DNA from: Nonomuraea muscovyensis
GTDB lineage: Bacteria; Actinomycetota; Actinomycetes; Streptosporangiales; Streptosporangiaceae
NCBI RefSeq assembly: GCF_014207745.1
Contig: NZ_JACHJB010000002.1
Location: 2,976,001 to 3,040,000, forward strand
Direction: 5' to 3'
DNA: 64,000 bases
The translations under genes and the position numbers were made by a program. Of this stretch, positions 1-7,340 are shown one piece after another. The notes under the pieces were generated by a model that did not search any database, was not told the origin of the DNA, and saw nothing but the letters and a program-made list of their open reading frames with translations. Each line of letters opens with the position of its first letter. The first letter of the stretch is position 1.

Positions 1-128
1 CTGTCGCCCTTTCGCAGGTTGCGAGCGACACCGGCTGCCGCCAACATCGTCGCCAAGCGCAATTTGTGGCGCCGCCCGAGGTAGTAGCCCGCGGCGAGGG
101 CCATCGCCACTCTGGCCCGGTCATTCAT
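1..128 (-). CDS. Small hypothetical protein, 3' end beyond window
   Basis: Forty-two codons are visible from an ATG at 128 running off the left edge. The product starts MNDRARVAMALAAGYYLGRR and goes on with a basic, Ala/Leu-rich stretch. This looks like the short actinobacterial proteins with a glycine-containing hydrophobic N-terminal helix (GYYLGRRHKLRLA) often found near SRPBCC or gas-vesicle genes; that recognition is from memory. A GGGAG ribosome binding site lies about ten bases upstream of the ATG. The function is unknown. Confidence 0.55.
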   Translation of the reverse strand, partial: MNDRARVAMALAAGYYLGRRHKLRLATMLAAAGVARNLRKGD

Positions 129-417
129 GACATGCGCTCCCAACTGTGTCGAGCACCGGCTGGCCGTCACCAGCCGGGTGGCACATGCCCATGAAGGGGA
201 TAGAGAAACCCAAATGGCAATAAAGCGGACAGACTTGACATTTTGTAAGCTGCCGATTTACAGAGATCTTGGGATCGGTCCCGTTTACCAGCGCGGAGGC
301 GCGAATCCGCAGGTCAAAACGCCGCCGGGCGGGCATGACACATCGGGGTGCGCCACCCGGCGTTCGTCCTGCACGCATGACGGGGCTCACGGGGCCGTCC
401 CGCCATCCGGAAAGGCC
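129..417. other. Intergenic region, no gene seen
   Basis: No reading frame here looks like a gene. A TTGACA hexamer on the plus strand at 235-240 is followed by AT-richer sequence (about 241-262) and could be a promoter, but no plus-strand gene follows it. The region is less GC-rich than its neighbours around 210-270, which fits regulatory DNA for the minus-strand gene to the left. Confidence 0.4.
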
Positions 418-780
418 CTACAGGGGCTCGTACACCTGACGGGCGTGCGTCACCTCGGCCATGTGCGCGACGGCCCACTCGCAGGCGGCGGCCAGCGGCT
501 TCAGCAGCGTCCGGCCGAGCGGGCTCAGCTCGTACTCGACCCGGGCCGGCACCTCCGCGTAGACGGTGCGCGTCACGAGCCCGTCGCGTTCCATCGCCCG
601 CAGGGTTTCGGTGAGCACCTTCGGCGTGATCCCGCGCAACGGCACCCGCAGCTCGGAGAAGCGCCTGGGGCCCGCCTCCAGACATCTGATGATCTTCGCG
701 GTCCACTTGTCGCCGACCTGGATCAGCGGTGTGACCTGCGCGCACGCGCGGAACATGTCGGGGTCGAGGGGCTGCGTCAC
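418..780 (-). CDS. HxlR-family transcriptional regulator
   Basis: This is a 120-residue winged-helix DNA-binding protein. The family core is clear: a GDKWTAKIIRCLEAGPRRFSEL helix-turn-helix start, then ITPKVLTETLRAMERDGLV and the wing RVEYELSPLGRTLLKPL. HxlR proteins are small dimeric regulators, often divergent from an oxidoreductase gene they control, as here. I chose the GTG at 780 because the family begins a few residues before the conserved Cys/Pro region; a longer ATG-initiated frame to 879 would overlap the divergent promoter. The Cys near the N-terminus (RACAQ) fits redox- or aldehyde-sensing members, but sensing is inferred. Confidence 0.85.
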   Translation of the reverse strand: MTQPLDPDMFRACAQVTPLIQVGDKWTAKIIRCLEAGPRRFSELRVPLRGITPKVLTETLRAMERDGLVTRTVYAEVPARVEYELSPLGRTLLKPLAAACEWAVAHMAEVTHARQVYEPL

Positions 781-884
781 GGGGCGAGCGTACGCAGGTA
801 TCGTTGCGGAAACCAAGGGGGCGCCCGCTAGCGTCCGCCACATCGGCCGGCGACCGGGCCGGTCCGGCGAACGGAGCATCCCTC

Positions 885-1625
885 ATGAGCAAGATCGTCA
901 TCTTCGGCGCGGGCGGGCGTGCGGGCCGCCACGTGGTGGCGGAGGCCGTCGCCCGCGGCCACCACGTCACCGCCGTCGTCCGCGACCCGGCCAAGCACCG
1001 CGAGCTCCTCCGCCTCCACCCCGCAACGGAGGGGGACCCGGCCGAGGGCGGAAGCCTGAGGGTGGACGGGGAGCGTGGCGGTGGCCGGGCCATGCCCGGG
1101 GTCGGCGGGGTGAGGCTGGTCGCCGGTGACGTCACCGACGCCGGGAGCGTGGCGGCCGCGGCGGCGGGACACGACGCGGTGATCAGCGTCGCGGCCCGTC
1201 TCGACGTGCCCTCGGTGGACTTCTACGTGGCCGCGGCGCACGCCCTGCTCGACGGCCTCGCCCGCGCGGGCGTCGGCCGCCTCGTGCTGGCCGGCATCGG
1301 CACCACCCTGGAGGCGGCGCCCGGCGTCATGGTCCACGACACGCCGGGCTTCCCGCCCGATGCGCGGGCGTTCTCCCTCGGCCACGCCGCCGAGCTGGAG
1401 GTGCTGCGCGACGCCGACACCGGCGTGGACTGGCTGGTGCTGGCGCCGCCGCCCGTCTTCCTCGACGACGCCCCGCGCACCGGCCGCTACCGGATCGGCG
1501 GCGGCCAGGTGCTCCCGTCCTCCGGCGACACCCCGTTCCCGTACGCGGACCTCGCGGTGGCGTTGATCGACGAGGTCGAGACGCCCGCACACCACCGCAC
1601 CCTGGCCGCCGTCGCCGGCCCCTGA
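885..1625 (+). CDS. NAD(P)-binding (NmrA/SDR-like) oxidoreductase
   Basis: The 246-residue protein opens with a Rossmann strand and glycine motif GAGGRAGRH (about residues 7-15). It continues with VTAVVRDP, a basic residue at the end of strand 2 as in NADP-preferring atypical SDRs. GDVTDAGSVAAAAAGHDAVIS fits the NmrA/NAD(P)H-binding family. A stretch at residues 45-75 (ATEGDPAEGG onwards, Gly/Arg-rich) is an insertion compared with typical relatives. It is divergent from the HxlR regulator, which probably controls it. The substrate is unknown; quinone or flavin reduction is possible for this family but is not shown here. Confidence 0.8.
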   Translation: MSKIVIFGAGGRAGRHVVAEAVARGHHVTAVVRDPAKHRELLRLHPATEGDPAEGGSLRVDGERGGGRAMPGVGGVRLVAGDVTDAGSVAAAAAGHDAVISVAARLDVPSVDFYVAAAHALLDGLARAGVGRLVLAGIGTTLEAAPGVMVHDTPGFPPDARAFSLGHAAELEVLRDADTGVDWLVLAPPPVFLDDAPRTGRYRIGGGQVLPSSGDTPFPYADLAVALIDEVETPAHHRTLAAVAGP

Positions 1626-1690
1626 CCGGCCCAGGGAGGCCCCAGGGAGGCAAGGGTGACTACCCCCGGCCATACGTCATCAGAGCAGGC

Positions 1691-1714
1691 GGCACCCGGA
1701 GCGCGACGGGTGCC
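1691..1714. terminator. Hairpin between convergent genes
   Basis: An 8-bp perfect stem (1691-1698 with 1707-1714) has an 8-base loop. It lies between the plus-strand oxidoreductase ending at 1625 and the minus-strand gene ending at 1723, so it probably ends transcription of one or both. No T-run follows, as is usual in GC-rich actinobacteria. Confidence 0.5.
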
Positions 1715-1722
1715 GACGGCCG

Positions 1723-2619
1723 CTACGCGGCGGCGCGCTCCTGGTCCTGCTCACCCTCCTGGCCCTGGTCGGGGGCGTCCGCCTGGAGGCGGTCGGCGTC
1801 GTGGGCGCGCAGGAACCGCTGGAGCCCGGCCAGGTCGTCGGTGTTGATGTGGTCCACGTCCGCCGCCACGAGCTCACGCCAGAGCGCCTCGCGCGCGGGC
1901 CCGGCGGTGTCGGGGGTCGCCCAGAAGCGCACCCGCTGCCCGTCACGGTGCGCGGTCCGGACGATCTCACGCAGCCGGTCCCGCTCGGCCTGCGGCATCT
2001 CGCCGTCGCCCCGCCAGGTGAAGTGCTTGGTCCAGTTGTCGCTGATCAGCGGGATGAGCGACGCCCCGCCGAGTCCCAGGTCGGCCAGCCGGCCGTCGTA
2101 GAAGGCGTACCGATCGCGCTGGGCGGCCATGAGGTCGCGCGGCCGGTCCCCGCTGACGACCACGGTCACGGCGCCGGGCTTGACCCTGCCGCGGTGGTAG
2201 GCCGTGAGCATCTTGCGGTACGAGCGCAGCACGCGGTCCAGCTCGGTGTAGGTGGCGGCGCCGTTGTTCTTGATGTCGACGAGGAGCTGGAGCCGCTGGC
2301 GGCTGCCGGGGAAGACCCGCCCGTGCCCCTCACGGACGCGGCCGGCCAGCGGGTCGAGGTAGAGCGACTGGAGGGTGCGGCCCGGCCGCAGATCCTCCGG
2401 GTCGTGCCCGACGCGCAGCTCGCCGTCCACGAGGTAGATGTCGGCCTCGACGCTGGTGAAGCCGTGGTCGAGCGCGTCGAGGAGGGGTCGCTCGTGCTCG
2501 TAGTCGTTGTGGGCGTGGGCACGGGCCAGCGGCTCGGCGCCGGTCGTCGCCGCGGCGGGGGCGGCCGGCAGCAGCAGGGCGCCTGCGGCGACCAGCGCGC
2601 CGAGGGCTCGACGGAACAT
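1723..2619 (-). CDS. Secreted PI-PLC/GDPD-like phosphodiesterase family protein
   Basis: The 298-residue protein has a clear signal peptide (MFRRALGALVAAGALLLPAA, cleavage near AAA-TTG). It then shows the HAHNDYEHERPLLDALDHGF motif of the TIM-barrel phosphodiesterase group related to glycerophosphodiester phosphodiesterases and the yeast AIM6 family. The metal/catalytic signatures SVEADIYLVDGELRVGHDP and VDIKNNG follow, and the barrel closes with DHINTDDLAGLQRFL. A good ribosome binding site (AAGGAGACGT, 2620-2630) precedes the ATG at 2619. The likely role is extracytoplasmic hydrolysis of a phosphodiester or phospholipid head group; the substrate is not evident. Confidence 0.85.
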   Translation of the reverse strand: MFRRALGALVAAGALLLPAAPAAATTGAEPLARAHAHNDYEHERPLLDALDHGFTSVEADIYLVDGELRVGHDPEDLRPGRTLQSLYLDPLAGRVREGHGRVFPGSRQRLQLLVDIKNNGAATYTELDRVLRSYRKMLTAYHRGRVKPGAVTVVVSGDRPRDLMAAQRDRYAFYDGRLADLGLGGASLIPLISDNWTKHFTWRGDGEMPQAERDRLREIVRTAHRDGQRVRFWATPDTAGPAREALWRELVAADVDHINTDDLAGLQRFLRAHDADRLQADAPDQGQEGEQDQERAAA

Positions 2620-2796
2620 CACGTCTCCTTGGGGATGCGGGGAGCGGGTCACGGATGCGGGGAGCGAGCAGTGATCACGTGCCACGCTATGCGTGTCAGG
2701 TGTTACCGGAGTGACATTTCGCCAAATAGGCGAAGACGGCATGATGTGTGCCTGTAGGGGCGGTGTCGAAGATCGCCACAGCACTAGAGTGAGGCC
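2620..2796. promoter_or_regulatory. Divergent promoter region
   Basis: This 177-bp gap separates the phosphodiesterase gene (minus) from the signal peptidase gene (plus). It is the only non-coding space upstream of both, so it must hold both promoters. The stretch 2690-2760 is relatively AT-rich. No clean repeat was seen. Confidence 0.4.
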
Positions 2797-3321
2797 ATGT
2801 CGAACGCGGTCGTCCTCGCCGGCGGGTTCGTCGCGCTGCTCGTCGTGGCGCTCGCGCTGCTGGTCGTGGTGCTGAGGCGCAGGTTCGTGGCGGTCGAGGT
2901 GAGCGGTGTGAGCATGTGGCCCACGTACGCGCCGGGCGACCGGGTGCTCGTGCGGCGCGTCGCCTCCCGGGAGCTGAGCCGGGGCCAGGTGGTGGTGTTC
3001 GAGTCGGCCCGGCCCGGTGGCTGGCCCGCCGGGCCGTTGCCCGCGCCGCGCAGCACGACGTGGGCCATCAAGCGGGTCGCCGCGCTGCCGGGCGACCCGG
3101 TGCCGGCCGACGTGCTGCGCGCGGTGGCGGCGGACGCCGGTGCGACGGTGCCCGAGGGCTCGCTGGTCGTGCTGGGTGACGGCACGGACAGCGCCGACTC
3201 GCGGATGTGGGGCTACGTGCCGGCCGACCGCATCCTCGGCGTGGTGGTGCGCGGGCTCTCGTCCGGCACGTCCGCCGCCGCGTCGCCCGGCGAGCCGGGA
3301 CCGTCGTCACCGCTCTCGTAG
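2797..3321 (+). CDS. S26 family (type I) signal peptidase
   Basis: The 174-residue protein has one N-terminal membrane helix (about residues 4-27) with a basic RRR stop. The catalytic serine is in SGVSMWPTYAPGD (about residue 42) and the general-base lysine in WAIKRVAALPGDPV (about residue 92). A GDGTDSADSRMWGYVP box matches the S26 C-terminal signature. It is shorter than housekeeping LepB and resembles the small extra S26 enzymes near exporter genes in actinobacteria. Its last 109 bases overlap the 3' end of the opposing ABC transporter gene. It may process substrates of that exporter, such as the peptide at 5361-5501; this is inference. Confidence 0.85.
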   Translation: MSNAVVLAGGFVALLVVALALLVVVLRRRFVAVEVSGVSMWPTYAPGDRVLVRRVASRELSRGQVVVFESARPGGWPAGPLPAPRSTTWAIKRVAALPGDPVPADVLRAVAADAGATVPEGSLVVLGDGTDSADSRMWGYVPADRILGVVVRGLSSGTSAAASPGEPGPSSPLS

Positions 3322-5102
3322 CCGCTCGCCTGCAGGGTGAACAGCCGGGCGTACTCTCCGCCCGTGGCCATCAGCTCCTCGTGCGTGCCCCGTTCGATGA
3401 TGCGCCCGTCGCTCAGCACCACGATGAGGTCGGCGTCGCGCACGGTGCCGAGCCGGTGCGAGATGAGCACGCTCGTCCGGTCGCCCCGGTAGCGGCGCAG
3501 GCTGGCGTGCACCTCGTGCTCCGCCTGGGCGTCGAGGCCGGAGCTGGGCTCGTCCAGGATGAGCAGGTCCTGGCGGCGGCGCATGAACGCGCGGGCCAGG
3601 GCGAGGCGCTGCCACTGCCCGCCCGACAGGGCGACCCCGGCCTGGTCGTCGCGGTCGCCGAAGATGCGGCTGAGCATCGTGTCGTACCCGCGCGGCAGGG
3701 CCGTGAGCGCGTCGTGGATGCCGGCCTGGCGGGCCGAGTCCTGGACGCGTTCGCGGTCGTCACCCGCGCTGAGGTCGCCGAGCCGGATGTTGTCGGCCGC
3801 GCTCAGGTCGTAGTCCATGTAGTCCTGGAACACCGCGCCGATCCGTTCGCGGAGCTGCGACGGATGCGCCTCGCGCAGGTCCACCCCGTCCCACCTGATG
3901 TGCCCGCGTTCCGGGTCGTACAGCCGGCACAGCAGCTTGACCAGGGTGCTCTTGCCCGCGCCGTTGACCCCCACGAGCGCGACGGTGCGGCCCGACGGGA
4001 TGAACAGGTCGACGCCGCGCAGGATCCAGGGGTGTTCCTCGCTGTAGCGGAACCACACGTCGCGCAGCTCGATGCCCGCGCGCAGGGCGGGCAGCGGTGC
4101 CGGATCGGCGGGGACGGGCAGGTCGGGCTCGGCCTCCACGACCTCCGTGTAGTGGCCGAACATCAGCAGGGCGTTGTGGGCGTCCGCCCACTGGCCGACG
4201 ATCGTGGTCAGCGCTCCCTGCACCCCGGCGACGGCGGCGACGAACACCGTCACGTCGCCGACGGTGATGCCGCCCGAGGCGGCGCTCAGGATGGCCCACA
4301 GCAGTCCGCCGCCCGCGACGACGCTGCCGAGCAGCGCCATCACCCCCTGGCTGCGCAGGGTCCTGCGATCGAGGTCGCGCTCGGCGCGGTTGATTCCGCG
4401 CACCTCGTCGAGCATCCGCCCCCGCAGGTGGTCGCCCAGGCCGAACAGCCGCACCTCCTTGGCCGCCTCGGGCCTGGTCAGGAGGTCGCCGTAGAAGATC
4501 TGCCTGCGCATGGCGGGGGTGATGTCCCACATCACCTCGGCCCGTTGGCGGCTGAGCACGAGCTGGATGCGGACCGAGGGCAGCGCGGCCACCACGATGA
4601 CAGCGACCATGAGCGGGTTGACGGCCAGCAGTGTGACGGCGAAGCCCGACAGGGTGATGACCGCCTGGCCGATCATCAGGGCGCCCACGATGAGCCGGTC
4701 GGGCGCGTTGTTGCTGGACTCGTAGGCCAGCCGGAGGGTGTCGTGGAAGGAGGGGTTCTCGAACCGGCTGAGACCCGGGTGGGTGTTGACGGCCCGGAAC
4801 AGCCGGTCGTAGATGAGCAGGCGCAGGTCCCTGCGCAGCTGTGACTGGGCGTACTCCGCCACGTGGGGCAGCACGATGATCGCCAGGCCGGCGACGGCCA
4901 GGCCGGCGGCCAGGGGCACCAGGCCGGCGGCGCCTTCGCCGCGGGCGAGGGCGTCGAGCACGAGCTTGGTCAGCCAGGCCGTGACCACGGGCGCGAGGCC
5001 GGTGCAGACGCCGAGGAACGCGGCACCGGCGGTGGCCGCGGGGTTCGCCTGCCAGGCCAGCGCGGCGACGATGCGGATGCGCCGTAACGTGGAACCCGCC
5101 AT
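3213..5102 (-). CDS. ABC exporter, fused permease and ATPase
   Basis: About 629 residues carry an N-terminal six-helix permease (residues 1-310) and a C-terminal nucleotide-binding domain. The ATPase motifs are intact: Walker A GVNGAGKST, Q-loop AVFQDYMDYD, signature LSGGQ, Walker B LLILDEP and switch histidine ISHRL. This is the half-transporter exporter type (MsbA/LmrA-like), working as a homodimer. No peptidase C39 domain is present, so any leader removal would need another enzyme. I took the ATG at 5102; a TTG at 5111 is also possible. Its 3' end overlaps the convergent signal peptidase gene. The substrate is unknown; the upstream Cys-rich peptide is a candidate. Confidence 0.9.
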   Translation of the reverse strand: MAGSTLRRIRIVAALAWQANPAATAGAAFLGVCTGLAPVVTAWLTKLVLDALARGEGAAGLVPLAAGLAVAGLAIIVLPHVAEYAQSQLRRDLRLLIYDRLFRAVNTHPGLSRFENPSFHDTLRLAYESSNNAPDRLIVGALMIGQAVITLSGFAVTLLAVNPLMVAVIVVAALPSVRIQLVLSRQRAEVMWDITPAMRRQIFYGDLLTRPEAAKEVRLFGLGDHLRGRMLDEVRGINRAERDLDRRTLRSQGVMALLGSVVAGGGLLWAILSAASGGITVGDVTVFVAAVAGVQGALTTIVGQWADAHNALLMFGHYTEVVEAEPDLPVPADPAPLPALRAGIELRDVWFRYSEEHPWILRGVDLFIPSGRTVALVGVNGAGKSTLVKLLCRLYDPERGHIRWDGVDLREAHPSQLRERIGAVFQDYMDYDLSAADNIRLGDLSAGDDRERVQDSARQAGIHDALTALPRGYDTMLSRIFGDRDDQAGVALSGGQWQRLALARAFMRRRQDLLILDEPSSGLDAQAEHEVHASLRRYRGDRTSVLISHRLGTVRDADLIVVLSDGRIIERGTHEELMATGGEYARLFTLQASGYESGDDGPGSPGDAAADVPDESPRTTTPRMRSAGT

Positions 5103-5233
5103 GCCGGTCAATATTCCACAGAAGGTACGGTCTGCGCGATCATGGCGCTCTGCCCGCCGGCGGGCATGAGACTGGTCACCTGCGTCCCTAACGGTGGGCG
5201 GGGAGGGGATGGTGGGGGCGGCCGGTCGTGCGG
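5103..5233. other. Spacer upstream of ABC exporter
   Basis: About 130 bases lie between the terminator-like hairpin and the exporter start. They probably hold the exporter promoter. No recognisable operator or gene was seen. Confidence 0.35.
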
Positions 5234-5263
5234 TCCGGTGGCCGGCGCGGGCCGGCCACCGGA
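5234..5263. terminator. Strong hairpin after peptide gene
   Basis: A perfect 13-bp stem (5234-5246 with 5251-5263) with a 4-base loop lies just downstream, on the minus strand, of the second peptide core that ends at 5277. It should end the short peptide transcript before the exporter gene. No T-run follows. Confidence 0.65.
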
Positions 5264-5276
5264 CACGCTCAGCCGA

Positions 5277-5360
5277 TCAGCGGCAGGTGGTGATGCCTGC
5301 CACGATGCGGCACCGGGTGCCGTACTTCGTCCACCAGCAGGTGTCGGCGTCGGCGGTCGG
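5277..5360 (-). other. Second, in-frame copy of the Cys-rich peptide core
   Basis: Directly after the UGA stop of the peptide gene (5361-5363), in the same frame, 27 codons encode PTADADTCWWTKYGTRCRIV followed by AGITTCR and a TGA at 5277-5279. Aligned with the end of the upstream peptide, 12 of 22 positions match, including three cysteines, Trp, Gly-x-Arg, Ala-Gly and the final Cys-Arg. No start codon or ribosome binding site is seen for it alone. It is either a decayed duplicate or an extension reached by UGA readthrough. Confidence 0.7.
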
Positions 5361-5501
5361 TCACCTGCAGTAGGTCTTGCCGGCGATGACGCAGCACCTG
5401 ACGCCGGTGGGCGTCCAGAAGCAGACGTCGGCCTGGGCGGTCGAGGCTGGGAGCAGCCTGGTGAGCATGCGGTCCGCGATCTTGTTGAGGGAGCGGATCA
5501 T
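5361..5501 (-). CDS. Cys-rich small peptide, putative secreted/RiPP-like precursor
   Basis: A 46-codon gene is preceded by a textbook AGGAGG (5508-5513) six bases before the ATG. The product has a leader-like N-terminal half, MIRSLNKIADRMLTRLLPAS, which is amphipathic and basic. Then come TAQA and a Cys-rich C-terminal part with four cysteines, DVCFWTPTGVRCCVIAGKTY plus CR. The AQA before Asp would suit a type I signal peptidase, although the leader lacks a long hydrophobic core. Similar leaders (xxIADRxLxRLxP...A) occur in uncharacterised actinobacterial peptides, as far as I recall. It sits between a divergent LuxR-type regulator and an exporter. The function is unknown; disulfide-rich secreted peptide or signal are guesses. 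Confidence 0.75.
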   Translation of the reverse strand: MIRSLNKIADRMLTRLLPASTAQADVCFWTPTGVRCCVIAGKTYCR

Positions 5502-5627
5502 GGTGGTCCTCCTCGTAGTACGGCCTGGCGGCTGCGGTCGCCAGGGGGGCCGGCGCGGCACCGTGGTGATCAACCTCGCCGACGGCAGGACAATAGCCCC
5601 AGACGCACAACGCGGGTAAGCACGGTT

Positions 5628-5669
5628 GCCTGACATCAACCTGCACTCTCGTGCAGGTTGATGTCAGGC
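5628..5669. promoter_or_regulatory. 19-bp perfect inverted repeat between peptide gene and regulator
   Basis: The arms 5628-5646 and 5651-5669 are perfectly complementary with a 4-base spacer TCTC; the inner arm reads CTGACATCAACCTGCAC. The repeat is about 50 bases upstream of the LuxR-type gene and about 125 bases upstream of the divergent peptide gene. The position suits an operator for the adjacent regulator, or a hairpin in the 5' leader of the regulator mRNA. It is unlikely to be a terminator because no gene ends here. Confidence 0.7.
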
Positions 5670-5719
5670 CGGCGCGCCTGCCCGCTTCGCCCCCCTCATG
5701 CTTGACTTCGGGAGCGCCC

Positions 5720-6646
5720 ATGAGCCTGAGCAGTCTCGGACTGACCGCACTCGACGAGACGGTCTATCGAGCCCTCCTACGCGGTGACGGAGCGCCCCCC
5801 GGCGACCCCGGAGCGACGCGGGCGTCCATGGCCCGGCTCACGCAGCTCGAGCTGGTGCGGCTGGACGCCGACGGCAAGGCGGTCGCCATCGAGCCGGGCC
5901 TCGCGATCAGCCGCCTGATCAGGCGGCGCCTGCTGGAGACCAGTGCGGAGCAGCGCCGCATCTCGGCCGCCTGGGAGACGCTGCACATGCTGACCGCCGA
6001 GGACCAGAGCACCGGCTCCGCCATCGGGGTGGAGCGGATCGACGGCGTCGAGCAGGTGAACGAGCGGCTGTGGTCCATGGCGGCCGACGCGTACGAGGTG
6101 ATGACCATCCAGTCCGTCCGGCGGCGCGCCGTCCCCGAGATGCTGCCCACGTACCTGAAGCGGCTGACCGAGGGCGTCCGGTGGCGCACCATCGTCCCGC
6201 GGGGCAGTCTGCGCCGCCAGGACGTCATCGAGTACGTCCTCGCGCTGCACCGCGCGGGCGATCACCACCGGGTCATCGAGGAGCCCGCGCAGCAGATGGT
6301 GATCTTCGACCGGGCCATGGCGTTCGTCCCCACCGTGCCGAACGCGTCAGGCTCGGGTGCCCTGATGTTCCGGCAGGCCGGGGCCGTGGCCACGATGGTG
6401 GACCTGTTCGAGCGGGTGTGGGCGCACGCGACCGACCTCGAACCCGACCAGGCGCCGGCCCTCACGCCACGGGAACGGCAGGTCCTGCACCTGCTGTCCA
6501 GCGCCGGCAAGGACGAGGTGGCGGCCAGGGAGATGGGCGTGAGCCTGCGGACGTATCGCCGGCACGTGGCCGAACTGCTCGACCGGCTCGGCGCCGCCAA
6601 CCGCTTCCAGGCGGCGTTGTTCGCCCAGCGGCAGGGCTGGATCTAG
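5720..6646 (+). CDS. TrmB/LuxR-type helix-turn-helix regulator
   Basis: This 308-residue protein has an N-terminal TrmB-like winged-helix part (LGLTALDETVYRALL, residues 5-19, then ARLTQLELVRLD). A middle domain with a phospholipase-D-like fold (EVMTIQS, TYLKRLTEGVRWRTIVP) follows, as in many actinobacterial regulators. It ends in a LuxR C-terminal helix-turn-helix: LTPRERQVLHLLSS, then KDEVAAREMGVSLRTYRRHV and LGAANRFQAALFA. The ATG at 5720 follows a GGGAG. An in-frame extension to 5651 would run through the inverted repeat and was rejected. It is divergent from the Cys-rich peptide gene and is the obvious candidate to control it. Confidence 0.85.
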   Translation: MSLSSLGLTALDETVYRALLRGDGAPPGDPGATRASMARLTQLELVRLDADGKAVAIEPGLAISRLIRRRLLETSAEQRRISAAWETLHMLTAEDQSTGSAIGVERIDGVEQVNERLWSMAADAYEVMTIQSVRRRAVPEMLPTYLKRLTEGVRWRTIVPRGSLRRQDVIEYVLALHRAGDHHRVIEEPAQQMVIFDRAMAFVPTVPNASGSGALMFRQAGAVATMVDLFERVWAHATDLEPDQAPALTPRERQVLHLLSSAGKDEVAAREMGVSLRTYRRHVAELLDRLGAANRFQAALFAQRQGWI

Positions 6647-6659
6647 CCCGCGGAGCATG

Positions 6660-6686
6660 CGGTGGCCCGCGCGGAGCGGGCCACCG
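6660..6686 (+). terminator. Terminator hairpin of the LuxR-type gene
   Basis: An 11-bp stem (6660-6670 with 6676-6686) has a 5-base loop and starts 14 bases after the regulator stop codon. Confidence 0.6.
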
Positions 6687-6710
6687 GGTGCGGACCGCCG
6701 GAAAACACGA

Positions 6711-6733
6711 AACCCCTCCACGAGGGAGGGGTT
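6711..6733 (-). terminator. Intrinsic terminator of tRNA-Ala
   Basis: A 9-bp stem (6711-6719 with 6725-6733) lies just past the 3' end of the minus-strand tRNA gene. On the minus strand it is followed by GTGTTTTC, a short T-run, which is a classical intrinsic terminator layout. Confidence 0.7.
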
Positions 6734-6755
6734 GTCGGGCGGAACCGAACTGCGG

Positions 6756-6828
6756 TGGAGCTATGGGGATTCGAACCCCAGACCTCCTCCATGCCATGGA
6801 GGCGCGCTACCAACTGCGCCATAGCCCC
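6756..6828 (-). tRNA. tRNA-Ala(GGC)
   Basis: Seventy-three bases fold as a complete cloverleaf. The acceptor stem is GGGGCTA/TAGCTCC with a G-T pair and discriminator A. The D arm is GCGCAGTTGGTAGCGC, the anticodon stem CCTCC/GGAGG, and the loop ATGGCAT gives anticodon GGC (alanine, codon GCC). The T arm is TGGGG-TTCGAAT-CCCCA. CCA is not encoded. A near-identical gene lies at 36966-37038. Confidence 0.97.
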
Positions 6829-6910
6829 GCGAGCCGTCGCCAAGTGTATCGGAATCCCGGCACCCGCGTGCCACACCGCGATCCCACGGCGGCGACCCGC
6901 CTCGCCCCGC

Positions 6911-7215
6911 TCACGGCGTCGAACGGCACTCGTCCCGATCCGTCAGGAGCCGCTCCAGAAAGCTCCGCGCCACGCACTCACGGTTGATCGCGGTGGACAT
7001 CCCCGGCAGCCGCCCGGCCGCCTCCAGGACGGTTCTCGCGTCGGCGTCCCGCTTCAGCTTCACCTCGAACGACTCCGGCATGTCAGCGTGGCCGCCTTTC
7101 CCCCGCCGACGGGCTCCGGCGGGCCTTCGCCGTCGCCCTCGGGGAGGCCGCGGCCTCCGCAGTTGGGCCACAAGGAGTCGTCCTCGCAGAGGAACACGGC
7201 TATCTCCGGGTCCCC
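6911..7215 (-). pseudogene. FtsX extracellular-domain-like protein, decayed
   Basis: On the minus strand a fragment near 7215 reads DPEIAVFLCEDDSLWPNCGG, typical of the extracytoplasmic domain of FtsX-like proteins. In another frame, from an ATG at 7081, comes MPESFEVKLKRDADARTVLE then AAGRLPGMSTAINREC, which matches the later part of the same domain. The linking segment (about 40-50 residues in relatives) is missing and the frame is broken, so this is a pseudogene. Stand-alone FtsX-domain proteins often follow ECF sigma genes in actinobacteria, as this one follows the broken sigma gene at 7341-9353. Relatives are recalled, not searched. Confidence 0.6.
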
Positions 7216-7340
7216 CTCCCGCCACGCCCCTGGTCATGCGCGGCCGCACCGCGCCCGCCCCCGCCCGCCCCCGCCCGCCGGACCGTCCGGCCGAACCGCC
7301 CGAGGCGGGTCACCGGCGGGGGCGGGGACGGTTCGCGGGC

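Noticed and set aside
3207..4844. Long open frame of 545 codons opposite the ABC exporter
   Set aside because: It is a shadow caused by high GC content; the opposite strand has all ABC motifs, and this frame is Gln/Arg/Val-rich without any domain.
5361..5363. UGA as a selenocysteine codon
   Set aside because: No obvious SECIS hairpin directly after the UGA and no Sec genes in the window; the aligned position lies between repeats, not at a conserved Cys.
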